Of a DNA stretch of 64,000 bases, positions 42,563 through 51,613 are shown one piece after another (the first letter of the stretch is position 1; each line of letters opens with the position of its first letter). The stretch comes from PALSA-505 sp963762615. Lineage in GTDB: Bacteria > Actinomycetota > Actinomycetes > Streptosporangiales > Streptosporangiaceae. The notes beneath the pieces are model-generated. The model did not search any database. It was given only the letters and a program-made list of their open reading frames with translations, and was not told where the DNA came from. The stretch lies in contig CAVXLG010000020.1 of NCBI GenBank assembly GCA_963762615.1, positions 372,001 to 436,000 on the forward strand. Direction: 5' to 3'. Position numbers and translations under genes: made by a program.

Positions 42563-43418
42563 ATGCCGTGGACGATCAGTGAAGATCTTGACGAGTTCAC
42601 CGGCCAGGCCTGCCCGTTCCTGCGCGAGCGGCCGGCGCAGAACACGATCGCGCTGACCATCACGCAGACGCTGCGGGCCGACGGGCAGCAGGCATTCGGC
42701 CCGCAGCTGCCGCTGTTCGGCTGGTGGCAGCCGCCGGGCGGCGCGGTCGCCGGCGCCTGCCTGCAGACTCCGCCCTATCCGCTGCTGCTGGTCAGCGGCG
42801 CGCCAGCCGACGCCGTGCGTGAGCTGGCCGACATGCTGGCCGCCGCCGGGCGCGCGCTGCCCGGAGTGAACTCCAGTGCGGAGACGGCCGGCCAGTTCGC
42901 CGCGCAGTGGCGGCTGCGCACCGGGGCGGCCGCGGCCGTGCACCAGCGCAGCCGGCTGTACCGGCTGGCCGGCCTGGCCGGATCCGTCGCCGGCGCCGGC
43001 CGGCGGCGCCAGGGTGGCCGGCCGCGCGGACCGGGATCTGCTCGTCGCGTGGTGGCAGGCGTTCGGGCGGGAGGCCGGGTCGCTGGCCGAGAGCGATTCC
43101 GGCCGGACCGTCGATCACCGGCTGGGCCACGACGGACTCACCCTGTGGGAGGACGACGGCCGGCCGGTGTCGATGGCGGGGCTGACCCGTCAGGTGGCAG
43201 GCACGATCCGGGTCGGCCCGGTGTACACGCCGCCCGGGCTGCGGCGCCGCGGCTACGCCGGCGCGGTGACCGCGGCGGTCAGCCAGGCCGCGCTTGACGC
43301 CGGCGCCGACGAGGTGCTGCTGTTCACCGACCTGGCCAACCCCACGAGCAACTCCCTCTACCAGCGGCTGGGTTTCCGGCCGGTCGAAGATCGCGTCCTC
43401 ATGTCCTTCGCCAGCTGA
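42563..43418 (+). CDS. GNAT N-acetyltransferase (frameshifted)
   Basis: Starts at ATG 42563. An N-terminal domain of about 140 residues (FTGQACPFLRERPAQNTIAL, PGVNSSAETAGQFAAQWRLR) is followed by a break near 43012 (one extra base) and the catalytic GNAT part: GPVYTPPGLRRRGYAGAVTA, with the R-R-x-G-Y-A acetyl-CoA loop, then LLFTDLANPTSNSLYQRLGF. About 285 residues in total. Two-domain GNATs of this type are common in actinomycetes. Last gene of the rightward arm; it could acetylate a pathway amine or serve in resistance. Confidence 0.75.
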
Positions 43419-43451
43419 CCGGAAGGCGAACCGCGCCATCGCGGTACGGGT

Positions 43452-44496
43452 TCAGCCGGCCAGGCGAGGGCCGGTGAGGGTGACGCCGTCCAGTTCGGTG
43501 ACGTACCGCGGGCCGAACGCCGTGCACGGCGTGTGGAAGCCGGGCGGCACCGAGCCGAGCCGGGTGATCGCCCGCACGACCGAGTCGGCGGTGAGAGCGT
43601 AGCCGTTCGGCGTGCTCAGCGTGCCGTGCGCCGTCCGGTCGCCCGCGCTGGCCTGGCCCCACACCTCGCCTCTCGACCGCGCCCTGCGCTGCTCGTCGGG
43701 TCCGGCGCTCCGGCCCGCCAGCGCCTGGGCCAGCCGCAGCGCCGGGCCAAGCCGCAGCAGCCGGTCCAGCACCAGCACCTGATTGACCCGCACGGCGCCG
43801 GGCGGCAAGGCGGTATAGGTGGTGATGTTGCCGATGCCGGTGGAGTAGTAGGCGGTGCTCACGTCGCCCCACGGCACCGACACGACCGCGCGCGGCCCGC
43901 TCGGGAACTCGGCGCTGATCGTCCGCCAGCCGAACGGCACCGCGGTGATCACGCCGTCGATCCGGGCCCGGCCGCCCAGCCGCATGCCCGCCACCGCGGT
44001 CTTCGCGGTGCCGGGGCTCGGCCCGCCGCCGACCACGAACGCCAGATCCAGCCGGTCGGCGCCGGGCAGCGCCTCGGCCAGCAGGGCCGGCCATGCAGTC
44101 GGTGGGAACGACGTCGAAGCCGGCGCCGGGCAGCAGCACGCTGCCGGCCGCCCGGGCGCGGTCGTGCAGCCCGTGCAGTTCCTCGAACACGTCGATCTCG
44201 CCGGTGATGTCGAGATAGTGCACCCCGGCGTTCACGCACGCCCGCGCCATCGGCCCCGCGGTCGCCGAGAACGGGCCCGCGCAGTGCGCCACCGCGGTCA
44301 CGCCGTCCAGGCCGCGCCGGATCGCGTCGGGATCGTCCAGCCCGAACGCGCGCAGCTCCAGGCCGAGTTCGCTGGCCAGCGGCCCGACCTTCGCGGCCGA
44401 GCGGCCGGCCAGTACCGGCCGCTCGCCGCGGGCCGCGGCCAGCCGGGCCACCAGGGTTCCGGTGTAGCCGTTCGCCCCGTACACCAGCCAGGTCAT
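43452..44496 (-). CDS. Saccharopine-dehydrogenase-like NAD(P)-binding protein (frameshifted)
   Basis: Starts at ATG 44496 (MTWLVYGANGYTGTLVARLA) with a Rossmann fold GANGYTG and LAGRSAAKVGPLASELGLEL. VTAVAHCAGPFSATAGPMAR and HYLDITGEIDVFEELH are typical of the saccharopine dehydrogenase / trans-acting enoyl-reductase group. One extra base near 44088 breaks the frame after VVPTDCMA; the remaining part has VVGGGPSPGTAKTAVAGM and ends at 43452. About 347 residues. The function is unknown; it could be a reductase of the cluster or an unrelated housekeeping gene. It converges on the GNAT gene. Confidence 0.75.
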
Positions 44497-44648
44497 GGCC
44501 CCTCCTTCCGCGCGCCCTGGCTCATGATGACAGGAAACGCCCGCGGTGACCCGCCGGGCCAGGCCACGCGGATAGCATCTGTGCACGGGCAGGTGCCAGG
44601 CCCTGCCGTGCAGCCATCGCAGCCATCGCATCCACCGGGGAGCCAGCC

Positions 44649-46700
44649 GTGTCCGCCAGCCAGCTTCGCATCACCCTCGCAGGCCGCGAGCACGTGGTCG
44701 AGGCGGGCACGACGGCGGGCGAGGCCCTGCTGAGCCCGAACGGCGCTGCGGGCAGCGATCCGGCCGCGGCGGGCCAGGGCCGGGGGAACCCGGACGCGGG
44801 CCGGACCGGGCCGGGCGCTGACGGCGCCCCGGTGATCGCGGCCCGGGTCAACGGCGAGCTGCGGGATCTCGCGTGCCCGCTGACCGCCGGGGACGCGGTC
44901 GAGCCGGTGGCGATCGACAGCCCCGACGGCCGGTCCATCCTGCGGCACTCGACCGCGCACGTGCTGGCCCAGGCGGTGCAGCAGCTTTTCCCCGGCGCCA
45001 GGCTGGGCATCGGGCCGCCGGTCGAGAACGGCTTCTATTACGACTTCGATGTGCCGCAGCCGTTCGGGCCCGATGATCTTAAGGCCATCGAGTCGCGGAT
45101 GCGGCAGATCGTGAAGCAGGGCCAGCGGTTCTCCCGGCGGGCGGTCAGCGCCGACGAGGCGCGCGCCGAGCTGGCGGGCGAGCCGTACAAGCTCGAGCTG
45201 ATCGGGCTGAAGGGGCCCAGCGGCGAGGAGTCGGTCGAGGTGGGCGGCAGCGAGCTCACCATGTACGACAACCTCGACCGGCGCACCGGCGAGGTGTGCT
45301 GGACGGACCTGTGCCGCGGCCCGCACCTGCCGGCGACCAGGGACATTCCCGCGTTCAAGCTGATGCGCACCGGCGGCGCGTACTGGCGGGGCAGCGAGCG
45401 CAACCCGCAGCTGCAGCGGATCTACGGCACCGCCTGGGAGTCGCGCCAGGCGCAGGAGGACTACCTGCACCTGCTCGAGGAGGCAGAGCGGCGCGACCAC
45501 CGCCGGCTGGGCGCCGAGCTCGACCTGTTCTCCTTCCCGCCGGAGATCGGCAGCGGGCTCGCGGTGTTCCACCCCAAGGGCGGCACCGTCCGCCGGGTGA
45601 TGGAGGAGTACTCGCGGCAGCGGCACATCGAAGCCGGCTACGAGTTCGTGAACAGCCCGCACATCACCAAGGCGGAGCTGTTCGAGACCTCGGGCCACCT
45701 CGGCTGGTTCCGCGAGAACATGTTCCCGGCCATGGAGATGGAGGGCGCGCAGTACTACCTCAAGCCGATGAACTGCCCGTTCCACATCCTGGTCTACCGG
45801 GCGCGCGGGCGGTCCTACCGGGAACTGCCGCTGCGGCTGTTCGAGTTCGGCACCGTGTACCGGTTCGAGAAGTCCGGGGTGGTGCACGGCCTGACCCGGG
45901 TGCGCGGCCTGACCATGGACGACGCGCACATCTTCTGCACCCGCGAGCAGGTGGGCGCCGAGCTGAAGCGGCTGCTGAAGTTCGTGCTCGACCTGCTGCG
46001 CGACTACGGGCTGTCCGACTTCTACCTGGAGCTGTCCACCCGGGACGAGGCCAAGGAGAAGTTCGTCGGCAGCGACGAGGACTGGGCGCACGCGACCGAG
46101 ATGCTCGCCGAAGCGGCGCAGGAGTCCGGGCTGGAACTGGTCGCCGACCCCGGCGGCGCGGCGTTCTACGGGCCGAAAATCTCCGTGCAGGCGCGCGACG
46201 CGATCGGCCGCACCTGGCAGCTGTCCACCATCCAGCTCGACTACAACGAGCCCAAGCGGTTCGGGCTGGAGTTCCAGGCGGCCGATGGCTCCCGGCAGGA
46301 GCCGATCATGATCCACCGCGCGCTGTTCGGCTCGATCGAGCGGTTCTTCGGCATCTTGGTCGAGCATTACGCCGGCGCCTTCCCGCCCTGGCTGGCGCCG
46401 GTCCAGGTGGTGGGCATCCCGATCGCCGACGCGCACGTGCCCTACCTGGAGGAGGTGGCGGCGCGGCTGCGCGAGCACGGAATCCGGGTCGAGGTGGATG
46501 CGGGGGACGAGCGGATGCAGAAGAAGATCCGCACCGCGCAGCGGCAGAAGGTGCCGTTCATGCTGCTCGCGGGCGACGCCGACGTGGCCGCCGGGGCCGT
46601 GTCGTTCCGCTACCGCGACGGGTCGCAGCGCAACGAGGTGCCGGTGGACGAGGCGGTCGCGCAGATCGTGACGGCGGTCCGCGAGCGCGTGCAGGTCTGA
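44649..46700 (+). CDS. thrS: Threonyl-tRNA synthetase
   Basis: This intact 683-residue class II synthetase starts at GTG 44649. It has an N-terminal TGS domain with a Gly-rich insertion, the editing domain (HSTAHVLAQAVQQLFPGARL; HxxxH), zinc/active site with MNCPFHILVY, motif 2 LRLFEFGTVYRFEKSG, the Thr-specific HGLTRVRGLTMDDAHIF, and motif 3 IMIHRALFGSIERFFG, followed by the anticodon-binding domain (VQVVGIPIADAHVPYLEEVA). It begins the conserved block shared with M. tuberculosis (thrS - HIT - pgsA - acyltransferase - pimA). A self-resistance role next to a biosynthetic cluster is possible but not needed to explain its position. Confidence 0.97.
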   Translation: MSASQLRITLAGREHVVEAGTTAGEALLSPNGAAGSDPAAAGQGRGNPDAGRTGPGADGAPVIAARVNGELRDLACPLTAGDAVEPVAIDSPDGRSILRHSTAHVLAQAVQQLFPGARLGIGPPVENGFYYDFDVPQPFGPDDLKAIESRMRQIVKQGQRFSRRAVSADEARAELAGEPYKLELIGLKGPSGEESVEVGGSELTMYDNLDRRTGEVCWTDLCRGPHLPATRDIPAFKLMRTGGAYWRGSERNPQLQRIYGTAWESRQAQEDYLHLLEEAERRDHRRLGAELDLFSFPPEIGSGLAVFHPKGGTVRRVMEEYSRQRHIEAGYEFVNSPHITKAELFETSGHLGWFRENMFPAMEMEGAQYYLKPMNCPFHILVYRARGRSYRELPLRLFEFGTVYRFEKSGVVHGLTRVRGLTMDDAHIFCTREQVGAELKRLLKFVLDLLRDYGLSDFYLELSTRDEAKEKFVGSDEDWAHATEMLAEAAQESGLELVADPGGAAFYGPKISVQARDAIGRTWQLSTIQLDYNEPKRFGLEFQAADGSRQEPIMIHRALFGSIERFFGILVEHYAGAFPPWLAPVQVVGIPIADAHVPYLEEVAARLREHGIRVEVDAGDERMQKKIRTAQRQKVPFMLLAGDADVAAGAVSFRYRDGSQRNEVPVDEAVAQIVTAVRERVQV

Positions 46701-46762
46701 CTGCTAACTTTCGTCATGCCCGCGGTTGCCGGGACTTAATGACATCTAGCATGAGATCCGTC

Positions 46763-48124
46763 ATGGACCGGATCGCCCTCACCGCGGAGTATCTCGACGA
46801 GGTCGGCCGCCGCCGGGCCGGGGCCGGCGAGCTGCTCGGCCCGCTGCCCCGGTCTGAGCTGCTGGACGCCCTCTACCATCAGCGCTACCTGTCCCGGCCG
46901 GTCTTCATCGGCTACCAGGAGCGCGACCAGCTGCACGCGGACCTGGAGAACCTGCGCGCGGCGCTGGCCGGCCTGCCCGGCCGGCTGTTCGGCGGCGACC
47001 TGGCGGCGTTCGCCCGCGCGGTCGGCATGACCGACGTCCAGGCCGCGGCGGTGCTGACCGGCAGGCGCACCCCGGTGACCCGGCTGACCCGCGCGGACCT
47101 GTACGCGGATCAGTCCGGCTTCCGGGCGCTGGAGTTCAACGTCGGCAGCGCCGTGGGCGGCATCGACAACGCCGACATGTGCCGGGGGCTGCTGGAACAT
47201 CCGGCGCTGGCGGACTTCGCCGCCGCCCGCCGGCTCGGCTACGTGGACACCATGCGCGCGCAGGTCGGCACCATCCTCGCCGAGACCGGAGCCGAGCCGG
47301 GCTCGTTCCCGGTGGTCGCCGTGACCGACTGGCCCGATCACTATCCGAGGTTCGCCCCTTACCTGCGCAGGCTGGCCGTGCGCTGGCGCGAGCTGGGGCT
47401 GGACGCCCGGCCGTGCCACCTGGGCGAGCTGGAGGTGCGCGGCGGCCGGGTCTGGCTGGCCGGCCGGGCTGTGGACATCATCTTCCGGCTGTTCCTGATC
47501 GAGCACCTGCTCGAGCCCGGAGGGCCCGGGCTGATCGAGCCGGTGCTGGCCGCGGCCGGCCGCGGTGAGGTGGCCCTGTTCACGCCGCTGGACTCCGAGC
47601 TGTACGGCAGCAAGGGCGCGCTGGCCATGCTCTCCGAGGAGCGCAACCGGCACCTGTTCAGCCCGGCCGAGCTGGCCAGCTTCGACCGGATCCTGCCCTG
47701 GACCCGGATGGTCCGGCCCGGGCCGGTCACCCTGACCGGCGGCCGGGTGGTCGACCTGATCGACTACGCCACCGGCCACCAGCGCGACCTGGTGCTCAAG
47801 CCGGCCCTGCTGGGCGGCGGCCGCGGCGTCCTGCTCGGCTCCGACCGGCAGTGCAGTCCGCAGCGGTGGCGTGCTCAGCTCGCCGTGGCGGCCGGCGGCC
47901 CGTACGTGATCCAGCGCCGGGTCCGGCCGGTGCCCGAGCTGTTCCCCGGCGACCGCGGTGAGCTGGTTCCCTGGATCGTCACCTGGGGCGTCTTCACGCT
48001 GACCTGCGGCCACGGCGGAATCTACACCCGGGCCGTCACCGCGCAGTCGCAGGTGGGCACCATCAACCGGCACAGCGGCGCCTACGTCGGCGGCGGCCTG
48101 TCCGCGGGTCCCTGGCCGGCGTAG
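46763..48124 (+). CDS. ATP-grasp-like ligase 1 (circularly permuted type), paralogue of two others here
   Basis: The chosen start is ATG 46763 (453 residues), by comparison with the two paralogues; in-frame ATGs at 46739 and 46751 exist. Conserved segments in all three: ADLYADQSGFRALEFNVGSA, FPVVAVTDWPDHY, ELEVRGGRVWLAGRAVDIIF, FTPLDSELYGSKGALAMLSE (Lys284), DLVLKPALLGGGRGVLLG (Lys346) and YVIQRRVRPVPELFPGD, GHGGIYTRAVT. The Lys-Pro / Gly-rich loop, Q-R-x-v-x-P and GG-x-x-T/A-R patterns fit circularly permuted ATP-grasp enzymes (glutathionylspermidine-synthase-like), which form amide bonds through acyl phosphates. It sits between thrS and the HIT gene. Confidence 0.65.
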   Translation: MDRIALTAEYLDEVGRRRAGAGELLGPLPRSELLDALYHQRYLSRPVFIGYQERDQLHADLENLRAALAGLPGRLFGGDLAAFARAVGMTDVQAAAVLTGRRTPVTRLTRADLYADQSGFRALEFNVGSAVGGIDNADMCRGLLEHPALADFAAARRLGYVDTMRAQVGTILAETGAEPGSFPVVAVTDWPDHYPRFAPYLRRLAVRWRELGLDARPCHLGELEVRGGRVWLAGRAVDIIFRLFLIEHLLEPGGPGLIEPVLAAAGRGEVALFTPLDSELYGSKGALAMLSEERNRHLFSPAELASFDRILPWTRMVRPGPVTLTGGRVVDLIDYATGHQRDLVLKPALLGGGRGVLLGSDRQCSPQRWRAQLAVAAGGPYVIQRRVRPVPELFPGDRGELVPWIVTWGVFTLTCGHGGIYTRAVTAQSQVGTINRHSGAYVGGGLSAGPWPA

Positions 48125-48162
48125 CCGGCGGCCAGGACCCGGCGACGGCCTATGCTGCACCC

Positions 48163-48749
48163 ATGCCTAGCTCCCAGCCGCCCGGCTCTTCGCCCCCGGA
48201 GGGAACCGGCGTCCCGGATGGCTTCGAGCGGCTGTGGATGCCGCACCGGATGGCCTACATCAAGGGCGACACCGGGGCGGCCGGGCAGCGCCAGGGCGCG
48301 GGCTCGGGCCAGGGACGGCCGGGCAGGCCTGCCCGTTCTGCCGGGCGCCGTCGCTGCCCGACGAGGAGGGGCTGGTGGTCGCGCGCGGGGAGCTGGCCTT
48401 CACCGTGCTCAACCTCTACCCTTACAACGGCGGCCACGTGATGGTCTGCCCTTACCGGCACGTGGCCGACTACGTCGATCTCACCGAGCCGGAGACGGCC
48501 GAGCTGGCGGTGCTCACCAAGCGCGCGATCGGGGCGCTGCGCGCGGCCTCGGGCGCGCAGGGCTTCAACGTGGGGATGAACCTGGGCGCCGTGGCGGGCG
48601 CGGGCATCGCCGCGCACCTGCATCAGCACGTGGTGCCGCGGTGGGGCGGCGACACCAACTTCATGCCGGTCGTCGGCCGCACCAAGGTGCTGCCCGAGTT
48701 GCTCGCCGACACCCGCAAGCTGATCGCGGAGGCGTGGCCGGGCGACTGA
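48163..48749 (+). CDS. HIT-family protein (Ap4A phosphorylase/hydrolase-like; frameshifted)
   Basis: Starts at ATG 48163; the N-terminal part GFERLWMPHRMAYIKGD is typical of the actinobacterial HIT protein encoded next to pgsA. One base is missing near 48315; the other frame continues QACPFCRAPSLPDEEGLVVA, LNLYPYNGGHVMVCPYRHVA and the HIT triad AAHLHQHVVPRWGGD (H-x-H-x-H). About 195 residues. It cleaves dinucleoside polyphosphates or related nucleotides. In M. tuberculosis the orthologue lies between thrS and pgsA1; here it is flanked by inserted biosynthetic genes. Confidence 0.88.
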
Positions 48750-48851
48750 TCGCGGCCCCGCGGCGCGCGACCCCGGCCGGGCCTTCACAGATACTCGTCG
48801 TGACGTCATGATGACTTAGAGCCGAACAGGCTCGGAGGACAAGGAAGTCTG

Positions 48852-50231
48852 ATGCCGGTGCGTGACGGGTCGGGGCCGCAGGCCGGCGCGGGCCTGCCGG
48901 CGTCGCTGCGCGGGCACCGCGACTTCAACAAGCTCTGGCTGGGCCAGGCGGTCTCGTCCGTCGGCAGCCAGGTCACGCTGCTGGCCATGCCGCTGACTGC
49001 CGTCCTGTACCTGCACGCCACCGCGGGCCAGGTCGGGCTGCTGACCGCCGCGGGACTGGCCGCCTACTGCGGACCCAGCCTGCTGTTCGGGGTGCTGGCC
49101 GACCGGATGCGCAGGCGGCCGCTGATGATCGCCGCGGACATCGGCCGGACCGTCGTCATCGCCGTCGTCCCCGTCCTCGCCTGGGTCGGTGCCCTGAGCA
49201 TGCCGGTGCTGTATGCCGTCGAGCTCATCCAGGGCGCCCTGACCGTCATCTTCGAGGTGGCTTACCGCTCCTATCTGCCGGATCTGGTGGGCGCCGAGGC
49301 GCTGCTGTCCGGTAACAGCAGGCTGCAGGCGACGGCGTCGGTGGCGCAGGTCGGCGGCCCGGGGCTCAGCGGTGCCCTGGTCGGCCTGCTCGGGGCGCCG
49401 TTCGCGCTGCTGGTGGACGCCGGCTCGTTCGTCGTCTCGTGGGTGTCGCTGCTGACGATCCGGGCCCGCGAGCCCGCGCCCGGGCCCCGCCGCCCCGGCG
49501 CTCCGTCCGGCGTTCGCGGCGTGATCACCGAAGTGCGGCTCGGCCTGCGCTTCATCTACCGCAATCCGGTGCTGCGCGCGCTGGCCGGCTCGGCCGGGAC
49601 GTTCAACTTCTTCTCCCAGCTGCAGCTGACCTTGTTCGTGCTCTACGCCGCGCGCGAGATGCACATGTCACCGGGGGCGATCGGGCTGGTCCTGGCCTTC
49701 TTCGGCGTCGGCGGGATGGCGGCCGCGGCCAGCGTCGGCCGCGTCCTGGCCGGGCTGGGTTACGGCCGCGCGCTGGTGGCCGGGTACGCCACGGCGGCGC
49801 TGGCCATTCTCGGCATCCCGCTGGTGCCCGGCCCCCCGGTGCTGAGCACCGTGCTGTTCACGATCGTGTACTTCGTGGCCGGGTACGGCATCGTCGGCAC
49901 GAACATCGCGATGACCACCCTGCGCCAGGTCGCCACGCCGGCCGCGCTGCAGGGCCGGGTGAACGCGAGCTTCCGGTTCGCGATCGGCGCGCTGATGCCG
50001 TTCTCCGCCTTGCTGGCCGGCCTGCTGGGCGAGCAGCTTGGCCTGAGAACCACCCTGTTCATCACGGCCGCGGGCATGCCCATCTCCGTGCTGTGGGTCG
50101 CGATGTCGCCCACCCGCAAGGTGCGGGCCGCCGAAGAGCTTTCCGCCGATCCCGGGCCGCCGCGGCCCGCGCTGCGGCCCCAGGCCCAGGCCCAGCCCCA
50201 GGGCCAGCCCCAGGCCGAGCCTCAGGCCTGA
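48852..50231 (+). CDS. MFS exporter (MFS_3 / enterobactin-exporter type)
   Basis: This intact 459-residue transporter starts at ATG 48852 behind GGAGGACAAGG. It has about 12 helices with motif A GVLADRMRRRPLMIAADIGR, FEVAYRSYLPDLVGAEALLS and ATPAALQGRVNASFRFAIGA, the last typical of MFS_3 drug or siderophore exporters. The C-terminus has a Gln/Pro/Ala repeat (QAQAQPQGQPQAEPQA). It is convergent with ATP-grasp gene 2 and most likely exports the product made by the ATP-grasp and AMP-ligase proteins around it. Confidence 0.87.
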   Translation: MPVRDGSGPQAGAGLPASLRGHRDFNKLWLGQAVSSVGSQVTLLAMPLTAVLYLHATAGQVGLLTAAGLAAYCGPSLLFGVLADRMRRRPLMIAADIGRTVVIAVVPVLAWVGALSMPVLYAVELIQGALTVIFEVAYRSYLPDLVGAEALLSGNSRLQATASVAQVGGPGLSGALVGLLGAPFALLVDAGSFVVSWVSLLTIRAREPAPGPRRPGAPSGVRGVITEVRLGLRFIYRNPVLRALAGSAGTFNFFSQLQLTLFVLYAAREMHMSPGAIGLVLAFFGVGGMAAAASVGRVLAGLGYGRALVAGYATAALAILGIPLVPGPPVLSTVLFTIVYFVAGYGIVGTNIAMTTLRQVATPAALQGRVNASFRFAIGALMPFSALLAGLLGEQLGLRTTLFITAAGMPISVLWVAMSPTRKVRAAEELSADPGPPRPALRPQAQAQPQGQPQAEPQA

Positions 50232-51613
50232 CCGGCGGGCTGCAGCCGGCGGCTGGCCGGCCGGCGGCCCGACCAGGCAGCAGCCGAGAGTCAGGCCGGT
50301 GCCCGTCGTGGCCACCGCCAGCCGCGAGTCGGCGCGGAAGGCGCGGGCGAACACCCCGCCGTAGCCGGCCGGGAACGTGAAGACCCCCCAGGTGACGATC
50401 CATCCGGCCGGCCGCCGTCCTCGCCCGGGCACAGCTCGGCGACCGGCCGGATCCGCCGCTGGAGCACGTACGGGCCGCTCATCGCCTGGCCGAGCTGGTC
50501 GCGCCACCGCCGCGGGCTCGTGTCGCGATGCCAGCCGGCCAGCACGCCGAGGCCGCCGTGCAGCAGGGCGGGCTTGAGCACCAGGTCGCGCTGGTGGCCG
50601 GCGGCGTAGTCGAACAGGTCCACGACCCGGCCGTCCTCCAGGGTGACCGGCCCGGGCCGGACGATCCGGGTCCACGGCAGGACGCGGTCGAAGGCGGCCA
50701 GCTCGGCCGGGCTGAACAGGTGCCGGTTGGCGCGGTCGGAGAGCATCGCCAGCGGTACCTTGCTGCCGTACAGCTCGGCGTCCAGCGGCGTGAACATCGC
50801 CACCTGCCCCCGGGCCACCGCGTCGAGCACCGGGTCCATCAGCTCGGTCCCCCCGGGCTCGAGCAGGTGCTCGGTCAGGAAGATCCGGAAGATGATGTCC
50901 ACCGGCCGCCCGCGCAGCCAGACGCGTCCCCGGCTGACCTTGAGCTGGCCGATGTGGCAGGCGTGCGCGTCGAGCCCCCGGCTGCGCCAGCGCCGCGCAA
51001 CCGCGTGCAGGAAGGTCCTGATCCGGGTGAAGTGGTCGGGCCAGTCCGCCACGGCGACCATGGGGAACGAGCCCGGGCTGAACCCGGTCTCGCCGAAGAT
51101 CGTGCGGATGTGCTCGCCGAAGGTGTCGACGCAGTACAGCCGGTGCTCGCGGGCGAATTCGCGCAGCAGCGGATGGCGCAGCATGGCCCGGCAGATCTCG
51201 GCGTTCTCGATGCCGTCCACCGCGCTGCCCATGTTGAACTCCAGCAGCCGCAGGCCGTCGGCCTGCGGGTACAGGTCCGCCCTGGCCAGCTGGGTGACGT
51301 TCGCCGCCCGGCTGCGCAGCACCGCCGAGATCTGCGCCCGCGTCATCCCGGCGGCCTGCCCGAAGGCTGCCAGGTCGCCGCCGTGCAGCCGGCCGGGCAG
51401 GCTGACTAAGGCCGCCCGCACGTGCTGGAGGTCGGCATTCAGCTGCTCGCTCTCGGCCTGGCCGATGAACAGCGGCCGGGACAGGTAGCGTCCGCCGGAT
51501 CCCGCCGCCAGCAGGCCCGTCTTGGGCATCACCGCGAGCAGCTCGCTGGCCGTCGTCGCGTGCCGGGCCACCTCGGCGAGATACGCGGCGGTCAGCGTGG
51601 CGCGGTCGGTCAT
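50224..51613 (-). CDS. ATP-grasp-like ligase 2 (frameshifted; 3' end uncertain)
   Basis: Starts at ATG 51613 (MTDRATLTAAYLAEVARHA), coupled to ATP-grasp 3 by ATGA. It is co-linear with the other two copies: LRLLEFNMGSAVDGIENAEI, VAVADWPDHFTRIRTFLH, PLDAELYGSKVPLAMLSDRA, DLVLKPALLHGGLGVLAG and YVLQRRIRPVAELCPGEDG. One base is missing near 50410; the next frame gives AGWIVTWGVFTFPAGYGGVF and ends its family similarity at LGCCLVGPP (about 50270). That frame has no stop before it enters the MFS gene, so the end is placed at the nearest TGA (50222-50224), which would need another indel. Treat the 3' end as approximate. Confidence 0.6.

Noticed and set aside
44497..44648. T-box leader upstream of thrS
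   Set aside because: The 150-bp space between the divergent saccharopine-dehydrogenase-like gene and thrS is too short and lacks a visible T-box sequence or terminator/antiterminator pair.
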